A stretch of 64,000 nt of DNA from Bosea sp. Tri-49 (GCF_003952665.1 NZ_CP017946.1:186001-250000), one strand, 5' to 3'. Shown: positions 1 to 9,551, counted from the stretch's first letter. Translations and numbers: made by a program. The notes: generated from the sequence alone by a model not told the origin.

Positions 1-355
1 CCGGGCGCCTGTCGCGGAAGCGGCGCACCGCCCTTGGCACCAGCGAGGAGCCGAGCGCCGAGAGCGAGCCGATGCGCAGTTGCCCGGCGCCGTGGTCGCG
101 GATGCGGGCGGCGGTGGCGCGCAGCGTGTCCATGCCGAGGAAGGAGGCCTGGACCTGGGCGTAGAACAGCTTGCCCTCGGGCGTCGCGACGATGCGGTTG
201 CGGATGCGGTCGAACAGCATGAAGCCGAGCGTGCGTTCGAGCTCGGCGATGGCGCGGCTGACGCCGGGCTGGGTGACACCGAGCAGCTCGGCGGCGCGCG
301 AGATCGTGCCGGCCTTCATCACCGCGGCGAAGGTTTCGAGCTGTCGGCTGTTCAA
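1..355 (-). CDS. LysR family transcriptional regulator, N-terminal part
   Basis: Only the first ~118 codons are in the window; the gene continues past the left edge. The translation begins (M/L)NSRQLETFAAVMKAG and shows the full winged helix-turn-helix of LysR regulators (SRAAELLGVTQPGVSRAIAELE, about residues 18-37), followed by the linker helix and the start of the effector domain (LRIGSLSALGSSLVPRA). No ATG fits; a TTG at 355 gives the normal LysR N-terminus directly, since a stop codon lies a short way upstream. It is divergent from the chemotaxis cluster. Target and ligand cannot be told from the visible part. Confidence 0.88.
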   Translation of the reverse strand, partial: MNSRQLETFAAVMKAGTISRAAELLGVTQPGVSRAIAELERTLGFMLFDRIRNRIVATPEGKLFYAQVQASFLGMDTLRATAARIRDHGAGQLRIGSLSALGSSLVPRAVRRFRDRRP

Positions 356-531
356 GCGGTGCGTGCCCCAGGCTGTCCTGCGACGGGCAGCCTAGTCGTG
401 GTGCCGGGCGGAGGAAACCGCTCGAGCACGGGCCCGGGACGCGATTTTGCGGAAGGGCCGCCCTTAACCGCGGGTTTACCCTGTTTCCGTAGGGTCGCCG
501 GGCAGAACTCCAAGATGAAAGCGCAGCGTCA

Positions 532-1986
532 ATGCACGCACAGGCTCTTAAGCTGCCTGATCCTGCCAATGAGGATGCGTCGAGCGCAGGGGCTGCGGCT
601 CAGGCCGTGCGCGAGATCGCCGAGCGTTTCGGCAAGCTCAGCGCCGAGATCACCGATATGTCCGGTCGTATCGGTGACGTCAATGCCGAGCTCGACCGGC
701 AGACCGACGGGTTGCACCGCGTCGTCGCCTCGGTCGACCAGGTCTCGCGCTCCAATCAGGCGATCCAGCATTCTGCCGAGGCCGCCCAGGAAGCGGCGTC
801 CGTGGTCAAGAGCGGGCTGGAACGCGTCACAGGCGCCGTCCGGCAGGGGCTCAATGCGGCGCAGAGCGACATCGCCGCACTGTCCGATGGCGCGCAGTCG
901 ATCTCGCAGGCGCTGGGCGAGGCGGTGAGCCGGGCGCACAAGGTCCGCGAGGCCAGCGAAGCGATCCAGACGATCACGCGCGAAATCCAGCTGCTGTCGA
1001 TCAATGCCGGCGTCGAGGCCGCGCGCAGTGGCGTCGCCGGCCGTGGCTTTGCCGTCATCGCCGCGGCGGTGAAGCAGCTCGCCGAGCAGACCCGCGACGC
1101 CACCTCGGCGAGCGCCAAGCAGCTCGACGCGCTGGTCGCGACCGTCGACCAGTTGGCCAAGCAGAGCGAGGCGAATGCACAGGCGGCGCGGCGCGCCAGC
1201 GAGGAGAGTCAGGGCATCTCGCAGCAGATCGGCGAGCTCGACCATTTCGGCCGCTCGGTGGTCGGCCTGATCGGCGAGATCGACTCGATTTCAAATCCTG
1301 CGCGCGAGAATGCCATCGCCTTCGCCCAGGTCGGCGATGAGCTGAGGGACCTCGTTGCCGGCGTCGACCAGTCCGGCCGCAACCTCGAGGTCGCGGCGCG
1401 GCGAGGGGCGTCGCTGGTCTCGACCAGCGAGGCGATCCTCGGCGCGATCGCGGGCTCCGGCGTGCGCACGCCGCAATCCGACATGATCGAGATCGCCGTC
1501 GAGGCGGCAGCGACGATGTCGGACCTGTTCGAGCAGGTCGTCGCGAAGGGCGAGGTCGGCCTGGCCGAGCTGTTCGACGAGGCCTACCGGCCGGTCCCGG
1601 GCAGCGATCCCCAGCAGTTCATGAGCCGCTTCACAGCGCTGACCGATCGGCTGCTACCGCCGGTGCAGGAGAGACTGCTGACGGTGAACAAGCGCATCGT
1701 CTTCTGCGCAGCGATCGACCGCAATGGCTACCTGCCGACGCATAACCGCAAATATTCGCAGCCGCAGGGATCGGACCCGGTCTGGAACAACGCCAATTGC
1801 CGCAACCGTCGGATCTTCAACGATCGCACCGGGCTCGCTGCGGCGCGCAACCAGAAACCGTTCCTGCTCCAGACCTACCGGCGCGACATGGGCGGCGGCA
1901 ATTTCCTGGTGATGGAAGACCTATCGGCGCCGATCTTCGTCCGGGGCCGCCACTGGGGCGGGGTCCGGTTCGGGCTCAGTGTCTGA
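532..1986 (+). CDS. Soluble methyl-accepting chemotaxis-type receptor with C-terminal sensor-like domain
   Basis: 484 residues with no membrane segment. Residues ~20-320 are a long heptad-rich coiled coil. It contains a receptor hairpin tip (IQLLSINAGVEAARSGVAGR, about residue 150), close to the canonical [17 protein letters not shown]. That tip is what docks CheA and CheW. The last ~100 residues form a separate globular domain with PTHNRKYSQPQGSDP, NCRNRRIFNDRTG and LLQTYRRDMGGG, which looks like a PAS/Cache-type sensor. The order signalling-then-sensor is the reverse of usual receptors. It is the first gene of the chemotaxis cluster, so it probably feeds the CheA encoded at 3294. Ligand unknown. 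Confidence 0.88.
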   Translation: MHAQALKLPDPANEDASSAGAAAQAVREIAERFGKLSAEITDMSGRIGDVNAELDRQTDGLHRVVASVDQVSRSNQAIQHSAEAAQEAASVVKSGLERVTGAVRQGLNAAQSDIAALSDGAQSISQALGEAVSRAHKVREASEAIQTITREIQLLSINAGVEAARSGVAGRGFAVIAAAVKQLAEQTRDATSASAKQLDALVATVDQLAKQSEANAQAARRASEESQGISQQIGELDHFGRSVVGLIGEIDSISNPARENAIAFAQVGDELRDLVAGVDQSGRNLEVAARRGASLVSTSEAILGAIAGSGVRTPQSDMIEIAVEAAATMSDLFEQVVAKGEVGLAELFDEAYRPVPGSDPQQFMSRFTALTDRLLPPVQERLLTVNKRIVFCAAIDRNGYLPTHNRKYSQPQGSDPVWNNANCRNRRIFNDRTGLAAARNQKPFLLQTYRRDMGGGNFLVMEDLSAPIFVRGRHWGGVRFGLSV

Positions 1987-2053
1987 GAGGCGGTAGGGGA
2001 ACCGGAGCGGTCGTCTCCAGTGTCGTGTTGAGTACGCGTTTCGAGTTGCTGAC

Positions 2054-2521
2054 ATGCATATCGCGCCATCCTTCCCCAATCTCTCGGTGCTGCTGATCGA
2101 TCCCAGCCCGCACTATCGGCGGATCATCCGCACCATGCTCTATCAGGCACAGCTGCAACGCGTTTTCGAGGCGGCCGACCTCTCCACCGCCGCGACGACC
2201 TTCATCCAGAAGCAACCCAACATCGTGATGCTGGATTGGGACCTGCCCGATGGCGACAGTCTGAAATGCCTAGCCTCGATCCGCTCGTTCAAGACCTCGC
2301 CCTTCGCCAAGGCGCCGGTGCTGGTGATGATGGAGAAGCCCGACCGGCGCTCGGTGGTGCAAGCCGCCAAGCTCGGCGCGCACGAGATCATCGTGAAGCC
2401 GATCTCGCCCAATAATCTCTGGCTGCACTTGTCCGGCATCATCAACGTGCCGCGCAAATACAAGGAAGCGAACGGCGCCATCACGCTGGTGCCGCGCGCA
2501 ATCAGCAACAGCCTGTTCTGA
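2054..2521 (+). CDS. CheY-like receiver-domain protein, degenerate acidic pocket
   Basis: 155 residues, a single receiver domain with no output domain. The likely phospho-acceptor is Asp61 in VMLDWDLPDG and the conserved lysine is in IIVKPIS. The acidic pair that normally reads DD near residue 16 is DP here, and the usual Thr/Ser of the fourth strand is replaced (LVMMEKPD). Phosphorylation chemistry may therefore be altered or lost. The ~30-residue C-terminal tail after the receiver fold is unusual. It sits between the soluble receptor and the STAS gene in the same orientation. Confidence 0.85.
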   Translation: MHIAPSFPNLSVLLIDPSPHYRRIIRTMLYQAQLQRVFEAADLSTAATTFIQKQPNIVMLDWDLPDGDSLKCLASIRSFKTSPFAKAPVLVMMEKPDRRSVVQAAKLGAHEIIVKPISPNNLWLHLSGIINVPRKYKEANGAITLVPRAISNSLF

Positions 2522-2636
2522 AGCAGGAATTGTTGCCCCGGAATGGTCACAATCCTTGCCGCGGCAGCGCCAGCTTAGTGAAATTTTTACTAATCGTGCA
2601 GATTCTGCCTAGTCACCAATCACAGGGCGCGCCGCC

Positions 2637-2918
2637 GTGGTCATCACCGTCTCCCTTCCGCCTTTCCTCGGTCGATCAGAGGCTGCTGCGTTCCGCAATC
2701 AGCTCCTCGTCGCGCTGGAGCAGAAGGAAAGCATCGCAGTGGAATGCGCCGAGGCCGGCCCGTTCCCGAGCCTGTGGATCCAGCTGATGCATGCGGCGGC
2801 GACCAGCGCCAAGGCGCGCGGGCTCAGCGTCACGCTCAAGGCGGTGTCCGAAGAATGCCGCCAGTCCTTTCAGGCGATCGGGTTCGACCCGGCGCAAAGC
2901 GCTCTCGTTTTGGAGTGA
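2637..2918 (+). CDS. STAS domain protein of the chemotaxis cluster
   Basis: 93 residues beginning at GTG, with the alternating strand/helix pattern of STAS (anti-sigma-factor-antagonist-like) domains. Ser45 in GPFPSLWIQLM sits where such domains carry the phosphorylatable Ser/Thr. The domain covers the whole protein. Small STAS proteins are found beside cheY-cheA in several alphaproteobacterial chemotaxis operons. Their role there is not settled; they may scaffold or modulate the kinase. The gene is 7 bases upstream of cheY and clearly co-transcribed. Confidence 0.8.
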   Translation: MVITVSLPPFLGRSEAAAFRNQLLVALEQKESIAVECAEAGPFPSLWIQLMHAAATSAKARGLSVTLKAVSEECRQSFQAIGFDPAQSALVLE

Positions 2919-2925
2919 TCCCGCG

Positions 2926-3285
2926 ATGAAGATTCTCGCGATCGACGATACCAAGACCCTGCTCAGCCTGCTCAGCATGACGCTGCGCAATGCCGGCCAT
3001 GAGGTCGCCGAGGCGGAGAACGGCGAGGAAGGGCTGGTGCGTTTCGACCAGTTCAAGCCCGACCTCGTCATCACCGATCTCAATATGCCGATCATGGACG
3101 GCATCGAGTTCACCCGCGCCTGCCGCGCACGGGCTGCGGGCCAGAACACGCCGATCATCGTGCTGACCACCGAGAACGGTGCCGAGATCAAGGCGGAAGG
3201 CCGCCGTGCCGGCGCCAGCGCCTGGATGGTCAAGCCGTTCGAACCCAACACCCTGCTCGGCCTCGTCGCGCGCTACCAGAACTGA
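2926..3285 (+). CDS. cheY: Chemotaxis response regulator CheY
   Basis: 119 residues, a minimal receiver domain. The acidic pair is IDDTK (Asp7-Asp8), the phospho-acceptor is Asp51 in VITDLNMPIMDG, and the conserved Thr (VLTTENG) and Lys (MVKPF) are present, so all catalytic positions are intact. The ATG at 2926 is chosen because it starts the receiver fold directly; the frame is open further upstream. It lies 8 bases ahead of cheA. CheA would phosphorylate it, and phospho-CheY then acts on the flagellar motor switch. Confidence 0.93.
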   Translation: MKILAIDDTKTLLSLLSMTLRNAGHEVAEAENGEEGLVRFDQFKPDLVITDLNMPIMDGIEFTRACRARAAGQNTPIIVLTTENGAEIKAEGRRAGASAWMVKPFEPNTLLGLVARYQN

Positions 3286-3293
3286 GGCGGTCT

Positions 3294-5558
3294 ATGGATC
3301 CGTTGGCGGAACTCAAGCAGACCTTTTTCCAGGAGTGCGAGGAACTCCTCGGCGCGCTGGAGCAGAAGCTCCAGTTGCTCGATGAAGGCTCGAGCGATCC
3401 CGAGGACGTCAACGCCGCCTTCCGCGCCATCCACTCGATCAAGGGTGGCGCAGGCGCTTTCGGCTGCACCGACCTTGTCGGCTTCGCGCATGTCTTCGAG
3501 GCTGCGCTCGACCATCTGCGTTCGGGCCGCGTCGCGCTCGGGGATGCACCATTCGCCCTGTTCCTGCGCTGCTCGGATGCGGTCTCCGATCTCGTCAACG
3601 CTGCGCGCAATGACGAGGTCGCGCCGGTGCGCCCCGATTTGCTCGCAGCGCTCGAGCAGGTCGGGCAGGCCAAGGCGGCGCCGTCGGCCGCTCCGGCCGC
3701 GCTCGTGGCGGATGCACCGCCCGGCATTGCCGCGCTCGGCAACCTCCTCGCCCTGGTCGATTCCAAGATGGGCGCGCCGGCACCGGCCGCGCCCGCCAAG
3801 GACGATGGCTGGGACGACGAGCCCGTCGCCGCTGCGCCGGTCCGCCGGCTCGGCCATGACGTCAGAATCAAGATCACGCCGGAAGCCGACCTGTTCCGCC
3901 GGGTGATCGAGCCGCGCGTGGCGATCGGCATCCTGCCGGCCGAGGAGATCGTCTCGGTCGCCTGTGATCTCAGCCACGTCCCCCCGCTCGAGGCCCTCGA
4001 CGTCACCGATTGCCATATGCGCTTCGAGGTGATGATGCGGACCGCATTGTCGGCCGAGGAGATCGTCTCGAAATTCGACTTCACCCTCGCCAATGAGGAG
4101 TTCGAGGTCGAGGTCCTGGCGGATGCCGAGATCGAGACCGCCCCCGCGGCTCCGGCCGAGGTGCCGCAAAGCGTCGCTGCCGACCTGTCGGCGATCCTTG
4201 CCCGGCTCGGGCCGAGCGCCGATGCCGCGCCGGAGCCCGACATCCAGCCCGTCGCTGCCGTGGTTCCGGTCGCGGCTGCCGCAGCGGCCGCAGCCCCAGC
4301 GGCGCCGCGCGCGCCAGTGCGACCCGCCGCCAACGATGCCGTCGCCGCCCGCCAGCGCCAGGCTGTCAGCGTCCGCGTCGATCTCGACCGCATCGACCGG
4401 CTGATGAACCTGGTCGGCGAGATCGTCATCACCCAGTCCATGCTGGTCGAGTGCGTGCGCTCGCTGCCCTACGATGTCTATGCCAAGACCGCCGAGGGCA
4501 TCCTGACCCTGTCGCGCCAGACGCGCGAATTGCAGGACCATGTCATGGCCGTGCGCGCCCAGCCGGTGAAGGCGGTGTTCCAGCGCATGCCGCGCCTGGT
4601 GCGCGAGCTCGCCCAGACGCTCGGCAAGGAAGTGAAGCTCGTCCTCGAGGGCGAGAACACCGAAGTCGACAAGACCATCATCGAGGAACTGGCCGATCCG
4701 CTGACCCACATGATCCGTAACTCGATGGATCACGGGGTCGAGACGCCTGACGAACGCATCGCCGCCGGCAAGCATCCGGAAGGCACGATCAGGCTGATCG
4801 CCGAGCACCGCGCCGGTCGCATCGTCATCTCGGTCACCGATGACGGGCGTGGCATTGGTCGCGACAGGCTGCTGGCCAAGGCGAAATCCCGCGGACTCGT
4901 CGGTGCCGACGAGAAGCTCGCGCCGGAGGAGATCGATCAGCTGATCTTCGCCGCCGGCCTGTCGACGGCCGACGCGGTCAGCGACATCTCCGGCCGCGGC
5001 GTCGGCATGGACGTGGTGCGCCGCAACGTCGAATCGCTCGGCGGCCGCATCAGCGTCGATTCGGAACCCGGCCGCGGCTGCAAGTTCACCCTCGCTCTGC
5101 CGCTGACCCTCGCCGTGCTCGAAGGCATGGTGATCCGCTGTGGCGACGACCGCTACGTCATCCCGATCGCCAGCGTGATCGAGACCCAGCACCTCGCCAA
5201 CACGCCGATCGAGCACCTGACCTTCGGTCAGGAAGTGCTGCGCTGGCGCGGCGAGATCACGCCGCTCCACCGCTTGGGTGCCGTGATGGGCTCGGCCGGC
5301 ACGCGCGACGAGAACATCATCATCATCGCGGAGACCGAGCGCGGCGGAAATGTCGGCATCGCCGTCGACGAGATCGTCGGCCAGCAGCAGGTCGTCGTGA
5401 AGAGCCTTGAATCGAACTACGGCACGGTCAACGGCGCCTCCGCCGCGACCATTCTGGGCGACGGCCTCGTCGCGCTCATTCTCGATGTCGACTCGATGTT
5501 GCGCTTGGCCGCATCGGGCGTCCGCCAACCCGTTCCCGAACTCAAACTGGCTGGATGA
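3294..5558 (+). CDS. cheA: Chemotaxis histidine kinase CheA
   Basis: 754 residues with the full CheA order: an Hpt domain with phospho-acceptor His47 (AIHSIKGGAGAF); a long Ala/Pro-rich linker and second-messenger-binding region (~110-360); a dimerization segment (DRIDRLMNLVGEIVI); an ATPase domain with the N box (MIRNSMDHGVETP), G1 (DDGRGI) and G2 (GRGVGMDVV); and a CheW-like C-terminal domain (FTLALPLTLAVLEGM onward). It phosphorylates CheY and CheB in response to receptors. It is followed after 3 bases by cheW. Confidence 0.97.
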   Translation: MDPLAELKQTFFQECEELLGALEQKLQLLDEGSSDPEDVNAAFRAIHSIKGGAGAFGCTDLVGFAHVFEAALDHLRSGRVALGDAPFALFLRCSDAVSDLVNAARNDEVAPVRPDLLAALEQVGQAKAAPSAAPAALVADAPPGIAALGNLLALVDSKMGAPAPAAPAKDDGWDDEPVAAAPVRRLGHDVRIKITPEADLFRRVIEPRVAIGILPAEEIVSVACDLSHVPPLEALDVTDCHMRFEVMMRTALSAEEIVSKFDFTLANEEFEVEVLADAEIETAPAAPAEVPQSVAADLSAILARLGPSADAAPEPDIQPVAAVVPVAAAAAAAAPAAPRAPVRPAANDAVAARQRQAVSVRVDLDRIDRLMNLVGEIVITQSMLVECVRSLPYDVYAKTAEGILTLSRQTRELQDHVMAVRAQPVKAVFQRMPRLVRELAQTLGKEVKLVLEGENTEVDKTIIEELADPLTHMIRNSMDHGVETPDERIAAGKHPEGTIRLIAEHRAGRIVISVTDDGRGIGRDRLLAKAKSRGLVGADEKLAPEEIDQLIFAAGLSTADAVSDISGRGVGMDVVRRNVESLGGRISVDSEPGRGCKFTLALPLTLAVLEGMVIRCGDDRYVIPIASVIETQHLANTPIEHLTFGQEVLRWRGEITPLHRLGAVMGSAGTRDENIIIIAETERGGNVGIAVDEIVGQQQVVVKSLESNYGTVNGASAATILGDGLVALILDVDSMLRLAASGVRQPVPELKLAG

Positions 5559-5561
5559 ACC

Positions 5562-6065
5562 ATGTCCCTGCAGCTCAGCGAAAAGCACTTCACCTCGGCG
5601 CAGCCTGAGTCCGCGGCGCGCCGGATCGTCACCTTCCGGGTCGGCGACCGTACCTTCGGCATCGATGTCGGCATGGTCCGCGAGATCAAGGGCTGGCAGG
5701 CGACGACGCCGCTGCCGCATGCGGCTCCGCATGTGCGTGGCGTGCTCAACCTGCGCGGCGTCATCCTCGCGGTCTACGATCTGCGCACCGCGATCGGGCT
5801 TGGCACGACGGACGCCACCGCGACCCATGTCATCGTCGTCGTCGATGTCGAGGACAAGACCGCGGGCCTCCTGGTCGACTCGGTCTCGGACATCGTCGAC
5901 GTGCCGGTCAGCGCGGTCCGTCCGGCGCCGGATCTGGAGCGTGACGAGCACGGGCTGATCGAAGGCCTCGTCCTGCTCGACACCGAGATCGTCGCCCTGC
6001 TCGACCTTGCAGCGGTGATCCGTGACGGCGGTGACAACCAGGACAAGCAACTGCGCGTCGCCTGA
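5562..6065 (+). CDS. cheW: Chemotaxis coupling protein CheW
   Basis: 167 residues made of a single CheW (SH3-like) domain, starting at about residue 20 with RRIVTFRVGDRTFGIDVGMV and including the typical HVRGVLNLRGVILAVYDLR segment. CheW bridges receptor tips to CheA in the polar signalling array. It follows cheA by 3 bases and precedes a membrane receptor gene, so it is part of the same transcription unit. Confidence 0.96.
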   Translation: MSLQLSEKHFTSAQPESAARRIVTFRVGDRTFGIDVGMVREIKGWQATTPLPHAAPHVRGVLNLRGVILAVYDLRTAIGLGTTDATATHVIVVVDVEDKTAGLLVDSVSDIVDVPVSAVRPAPDLERDEHGLIEGLVLLDTEIVALLDLAAVIRDGGDNQDKQLRVA

Positions 6066-6140
6066 GCATCCGATGGCCCCAGGCAGCGCCCAGCCGGTAG
6101 GCCAGAGATCAGTCCGATCGCCTGAGAGACAAACGAGCCG

Positions 6141-8087
6141 ATGAGCCAACTGGGCGTCCTCTCGAAACTATCGGTCAAGCTGCCGGCGCTCTTCGCCGGC
6201 GGCGCCGCTGTTTCAGGCGGGCTCGTCGCATTCGCGGTTCAGCAGAGCGCAGCCGCAAAGCTCGGCGCCCTTGGCCTGTCCAGCCAGCAGGCTGAGGTCG
6301 CGCTGTCGGCGCTCACCAGTACGGCCTTGCCCTTCGGCGCTGCCGGCCTCGCCATCGCCGCCGGCCTCGGCTGGCTGACGGCCCGCTCGCTGACGCGGCC
6401 GGTGACGGCGCTGCGCGAAGGCATGGAGAAACTCTCGGAAGGCACAGCCGAGGCCATGCCCGAGCTTACCCGCCGCGACGAGATCGGCGATCTGTCGCGG
6501 GCGCTGCGCCAGGTCCAGGAGAGTTCCCTCGAGGCAGGGCGTATCCGCACTGCGCTCGACGGCTGCCGCACCTGCATCATGGTCTGCGATGCGCAGGACC
6601 GTGTCGTCTACGTCAACAAGTCGCTGCTGAGCTTCTTCAGCGGGGCGCAGGAGGATTTCCGCGCGGCGTTCCCGGGCGTCTCGGCCAAGGACATGCTCGG
6701 CAAGGTGCTGGAGCTGTTCGCCGGCCCCCAGGGCGTTCCAGAAGCCCGCACGATGCGCGTGCCGCTCGGCCGGCGCATGGTCGCGCTGACGCTGACCATC
6801 ATGACGCAGCCTGGCGGCCAGAGGCTCGGTTCGACGATCGAATGGCGCGAGCTGACCGAGGAATTGCGTGCTGCCGACGAGGTCGCGGCAGTGGTCGCCG
6901 CGGCGGCCGGGGGCGATTTCTCCCGGCGCGTGCCGCTTGCCGGCAAGCCGGAGGCGCTGCAGCGCATCGCTGAAGGCATCAACGAGATCAATACGATCGT
7001 CGAGGCTGCCACAAACGAATTCGCGACGGTCCTATCTGGGCTCAACGAGGGCGACCTGACCGGACGCGTCGATGGTGCCTATGACGGGCGCCTTGGCGAG
7101 CTGAAGGCCGGACTCAACCAGACGCTCGCGCGGCTGACCCAGACGGTCTCGGGCATCCAGGTGGCAACGGCACAGGTCGCCGCGACGGCCGGGGAGATCA
7201 GGGCCGGCGCGGAAGACCTTGCTGGCCGCACCGAGCAGTCAGCTGCCGGGCTGGAAGAGACGTCGGCGACAACCGGCCAGCTCGCGACCTCGATCGGACA
7301 GAGCGCCAGCCGCTCGCGCGCCGCGACCGCGCTTGTTGGCGAAGCGATGGCGGTTGCCGGCAGCGGTCAGGACGCCGTGGCCGAGACGATCGGTGCGATC
7401 GGGCGGATGGAGCAGTCCTCGGCGCGGATTGCCGAGATCGTCTCCGTGATCGACGGCATCGCCTTCCAGACCAATCTGCTGGCGCTCAATGCGGCCGTCG
7501 AAGCGGCCCGCGCCGGCGATGCCGGCAAGGGTTTCGCCGTGGTCGCGAGCGAGGTGCGCACGCTGGCGCAGCGCTCGGCCACCGCTGCCAAGGACATCAA
7601 GGGCGTCATCGCCAATTCCAACGCTGAGGTCGCCGAGGGCGTGCGCCTGGTGCGCCGGACCGGCGAGACGCTCGGCCGCATCGTCACGGCGGTGGAGCAG
7701 GTCTCCGCCACGATCTCGGAGATTTCGCAGGCAAGCGCCGAGCAGGCGACCGACATCGCAGCGATGAGCCGATCCGTCGCGGCGATGGACGAGGCGACCC
7801 AGCAGAATGCGGCGCTGGCCGAGCAGAGCGCCGGCTCGGCCGCGAGCCTCGCCGAGCAGACACAGGCGCTGCGTGAGCTCGCCGGTTTCTTCCAGCTGGG
7901 CAGGGCGCCGATGCAAGCGCGGCCGGCTTCGGTCGAGCCGAACTGGCAGCGCCCGGCCGCCGCGAACACGCCGGCCGAGCCGCGACGCCTGCCCGTCCGC
8001 CAGGACATCCATTCCGCCGAAGCCCGCCCTGTCATTCCGCGCCGCCGCGTCGCCGGCGGACGGAAGGACGAGTGGGCCGAGTTCTAG
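6141..8087 (+). CDS. Membrane methyl-accepting chemotaxis protein with HAMP-PAS and C-terminal tether
   Basis: 648 residues. Two membrane helices (about 14-32 and 55-80) enclose only ~25-35 residues, so there is no real periplasmic sensor. Next come a HAMP domain ([13 protein letters not shown]), a PAS-like segment (~135-230, with [18 protein letters not shown]), a second HAMP-like helix pair, and a signalling domain whose tip reads [21 protein letters not shown]. Sensing is thus probably intracellular, through the PAS part. The protein ends DEWAEF after a flexible Pro/Arg-rich linker; EWAEF fits the C-terminal pentapeptide that tethers CheR or CheB. It is immediately upstream of cheR. Confidence 0.94.
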   Translation: MSQLGVLSKLSVKLPALFAGGAAVSGGLVAFAVQQSAAAKLGALGLSSQQAEVALSALTSTALPFGAAGLAIAAGLGWLTARSLTRPVTALREGMEKLSEGTAEAMPELTRRDEIGDLSRALRQVQESSLEAGRIRTALDGCRTCIMVCDAQDRVVYVNKSLLSFFSGAQEDFRAAFPGVSAKDMLGKVLELFAGPQGVPEARTMRVPLGRRMVALTLTIMTQPGGQRLGSTIEWRELTEELRAADEVAAVVAAAAGGDFSRRVPLAGKPEALQRIAEGINEINTIVEAATNEFATVLSGLNEGDLTGRVDGAYDGRLGELKAGLNQTLARLTQTVSGIQVATAQVAATAGEIRAGAEDLAGRTEQSAAGLEETSATTGQLATSIGQSASRSRAATALVGEAMAVAGSGQDAVAETIGAIGRMEQSSARIAEIVSVIDGIAFQTNLLALNAAVEAARAGDAGKGFAVVASEVRTLAQRSATAAKDIKGVIANSNAEVAEGVRLVRRTGETLGRIVTAVEQVSATISEISQASAEQATDIAAMSRSVAAMDEATQQNAALAEQSAGSAASLAEQTQALRELAGFFQLGRAPMQARPASVEPNWQRPAAANTPAEPRRLPVRQDIHSAEARPVIPRRRVAGGRKDEWAEF

Positions 8088-8109
8088 TTCGTATCGCCAA
8101 GGCCGAAGC

Positions 8110-8961
8110 ATGCTTGCGCCTCAACCTGCCCAGTCAGACACCACGCTCAGTCGGGACGACATGGCCCTTGTGGCCAAGCTCGTCTACGAGCACGCGGGCA
8201 TCGTCATCCGCGAGCACAAGGAGGCGATGGCGCGCGGGCGGCTGGCGCGGCGCGTCAAAGTACTGGGCCTCGGCTCGATCGCGGAATACTGCGCCTATCT
8301 GCGCACGGCGTCGGCAGCGGATGAAATTCCGGAGCTGATCAACGCGGTCACCACCAACCACACCGCCTTCTTCCGCGAGCGCCACCATTTCGACCACCTG
8401 CGCAAGGACGTGCTGCCGCGCCTGATCCAGGAGCGGTCTGGCCGGCGCGGTCGCATCCGGATCTGGTCGGCGGCCTGCTCGTCGGGCGAGGAGCCCTACA
8501 GCGCTGCGGCAATCTCGCGCGACGTGATCGGCAACCGCAGCGATCTCGATTTCAAGATCCTGGCGACCGACATCGACACCGACATCCTCGACCGGGCCGC
8601 CGCTGGGCAATACCCCACCGATCAGTTCGACAGGCTGCCGGCGGACTTACGCCCGCTGCTCAAGCTGGAAGGCCAGAACGGGCGCGGCGAAGCGCGTATC
8701 GCCGAAGAACTCAAGCGGCTGATCGCGTTCAAGCGGCTGAACCTGATCGAGAATTGGCCGATGAAGGGCCCGTTCGACGTCATCTTCTGCCGCAACGTCT
8801 TCATCTATTTCGACACGCCGACCAAGGCCGCGATCCTCGACCGCTATGTCGCGCTGCTGCAGCCCGGCGGATTTCTCTATCTCGGCCATTCTGAATCACT
8901 GCCCCAGCCGCATCCACAACTGCGGCTGATCGGCCGGACGATCTACGAGCGCACGCCATGA
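8110..8961 (+). CDS. cheR: Chemoreceptor glutamate methyltransferase CheR
   Basis: 283 residues from the ATG at 8110. The N-terminal helical domain (TTLSRDDMALVAKLVYEHAGI) is followed by an S-adenosylmethionine-binding domain with WSAACSSGEEPYS, ATDIDTDILDRA and the CRNVFIYFD motif. It methylates receptor glutamates for adaptation. The frame is open upstream into the receptor gene, but the family N-terminus matches this ATG. It overlaps cheD by the ATGA at 8958-8961, which suggests translational coupling. Confidence 0.95.
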   Translation: MLAPQPAQSDTTLSRDDMALVAKLVYEHAGIVIREHKEAMARGRLARRVKVLGLGSIAEYCAYLRTASAADEIPELINAVTTNHTAFFRERHHFDHLRKDVLPRLIQERSGRRGRIRIWSAACSSGEEPYSAAAISRDVIGNRSDLDFKILATDIDTDILDRAAAGQYPTDQFDRLPADLRPLLKLEGQNGRGEARIAEELKRLIAFKRLNLIENWPMKGPFDVIFCRNVFIYFDTPTKAAILDRYVALLQPGGFLYLGHSESLPQPHPQLRLIGRTIYERTP

Positions 8962-9551
8962 GCCTGAACCGATCCTCACGGCGCTATTTCGATCCGCGCT
9001 TCGACGCCACCATCATCACCGTCGCGCCGGGCGAGCACGAGATCACCGCGGCGAAGGACGAGATCGTCGCCACGGTGCTCGGCTCCTGCGTCTCGGTCTG
9101 CATGCGCGACCCGCAGATCGGCGTCGGCGGCCTCAACCATTTCCTGCTGCCCAAGAACAATGGCGGCACCGACACCAGCGCCGGCGAGCGTTACGGCGAC
9201 ACCGCCATGGAAGTGCTGATCAACGGCCTGTTGAAGCGCGGCGCCAGGCGTGGCCAGCTCGAGGCCAAGGTCTTCGGCGGGGCGCGCGTGCTCTCCGGCG
9301 CGACCATGCTGGCGATCGGCGAGGGCAATATCATCTTCGTCAACGAGTTCCTCGCCCGCGAGGGCATCCCGGTCGTATCCAGGGATGTCGGCGGCACGCG
9401 CTCGCGCCGGATCCACTACCAGCCCGCAACCGGACGCGCCTGGGTCCAGCATGTCCAGCAGGCGGCGCGCGATCCCGAACGCGAGCAGGAAATGGCCTAT
9501 CTCAACCGCCTCAAGACCCAGCCTGTTGCCGGTGAAGTGGAGATCTGGTGA
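8958..9551 (+). CDS. cheD: Chemoreceptor glutamine deamidase CheD
   Basis: 197 residues. The catalytic cysteine lies in ATVLGSCVSVCM and the histidine in GGLNHFLLP, as in CheD deamidases that convert receptor glutamines to glutamates; CheD can also bind CheC or CheY-P in other bacteria. No cheC is in the window. It overlaps cheR by 4 bases and abuts cheB, so the three receptor-modification enzymes are made together. Confidence 0.95.
   Translation: MSLNRSSRRYFDPRFDATIITVAPGEHEITAAKDEIVATVLGSCVSVCMRDPQIGVGGLNHFLLPKNNGGTDTSAGERYGDTAMEVLINGLLKRGARRGQLEAKVFGGARVLSGATMLAIGEGNIIFVNEFLAREGIPVVSRDVGGTRSRRIHYQPATGRAWVQHVQQAARDPEREQEMAYLNRLKTQPVAGEVEIW

Noticed and set aside
3273..6149. A 958-codon open frame opposite cheA and cheW
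   Set aside because: It mirrors the coding frame of cheA/cheW through the high third-position GC and shows no recognisable protein family.
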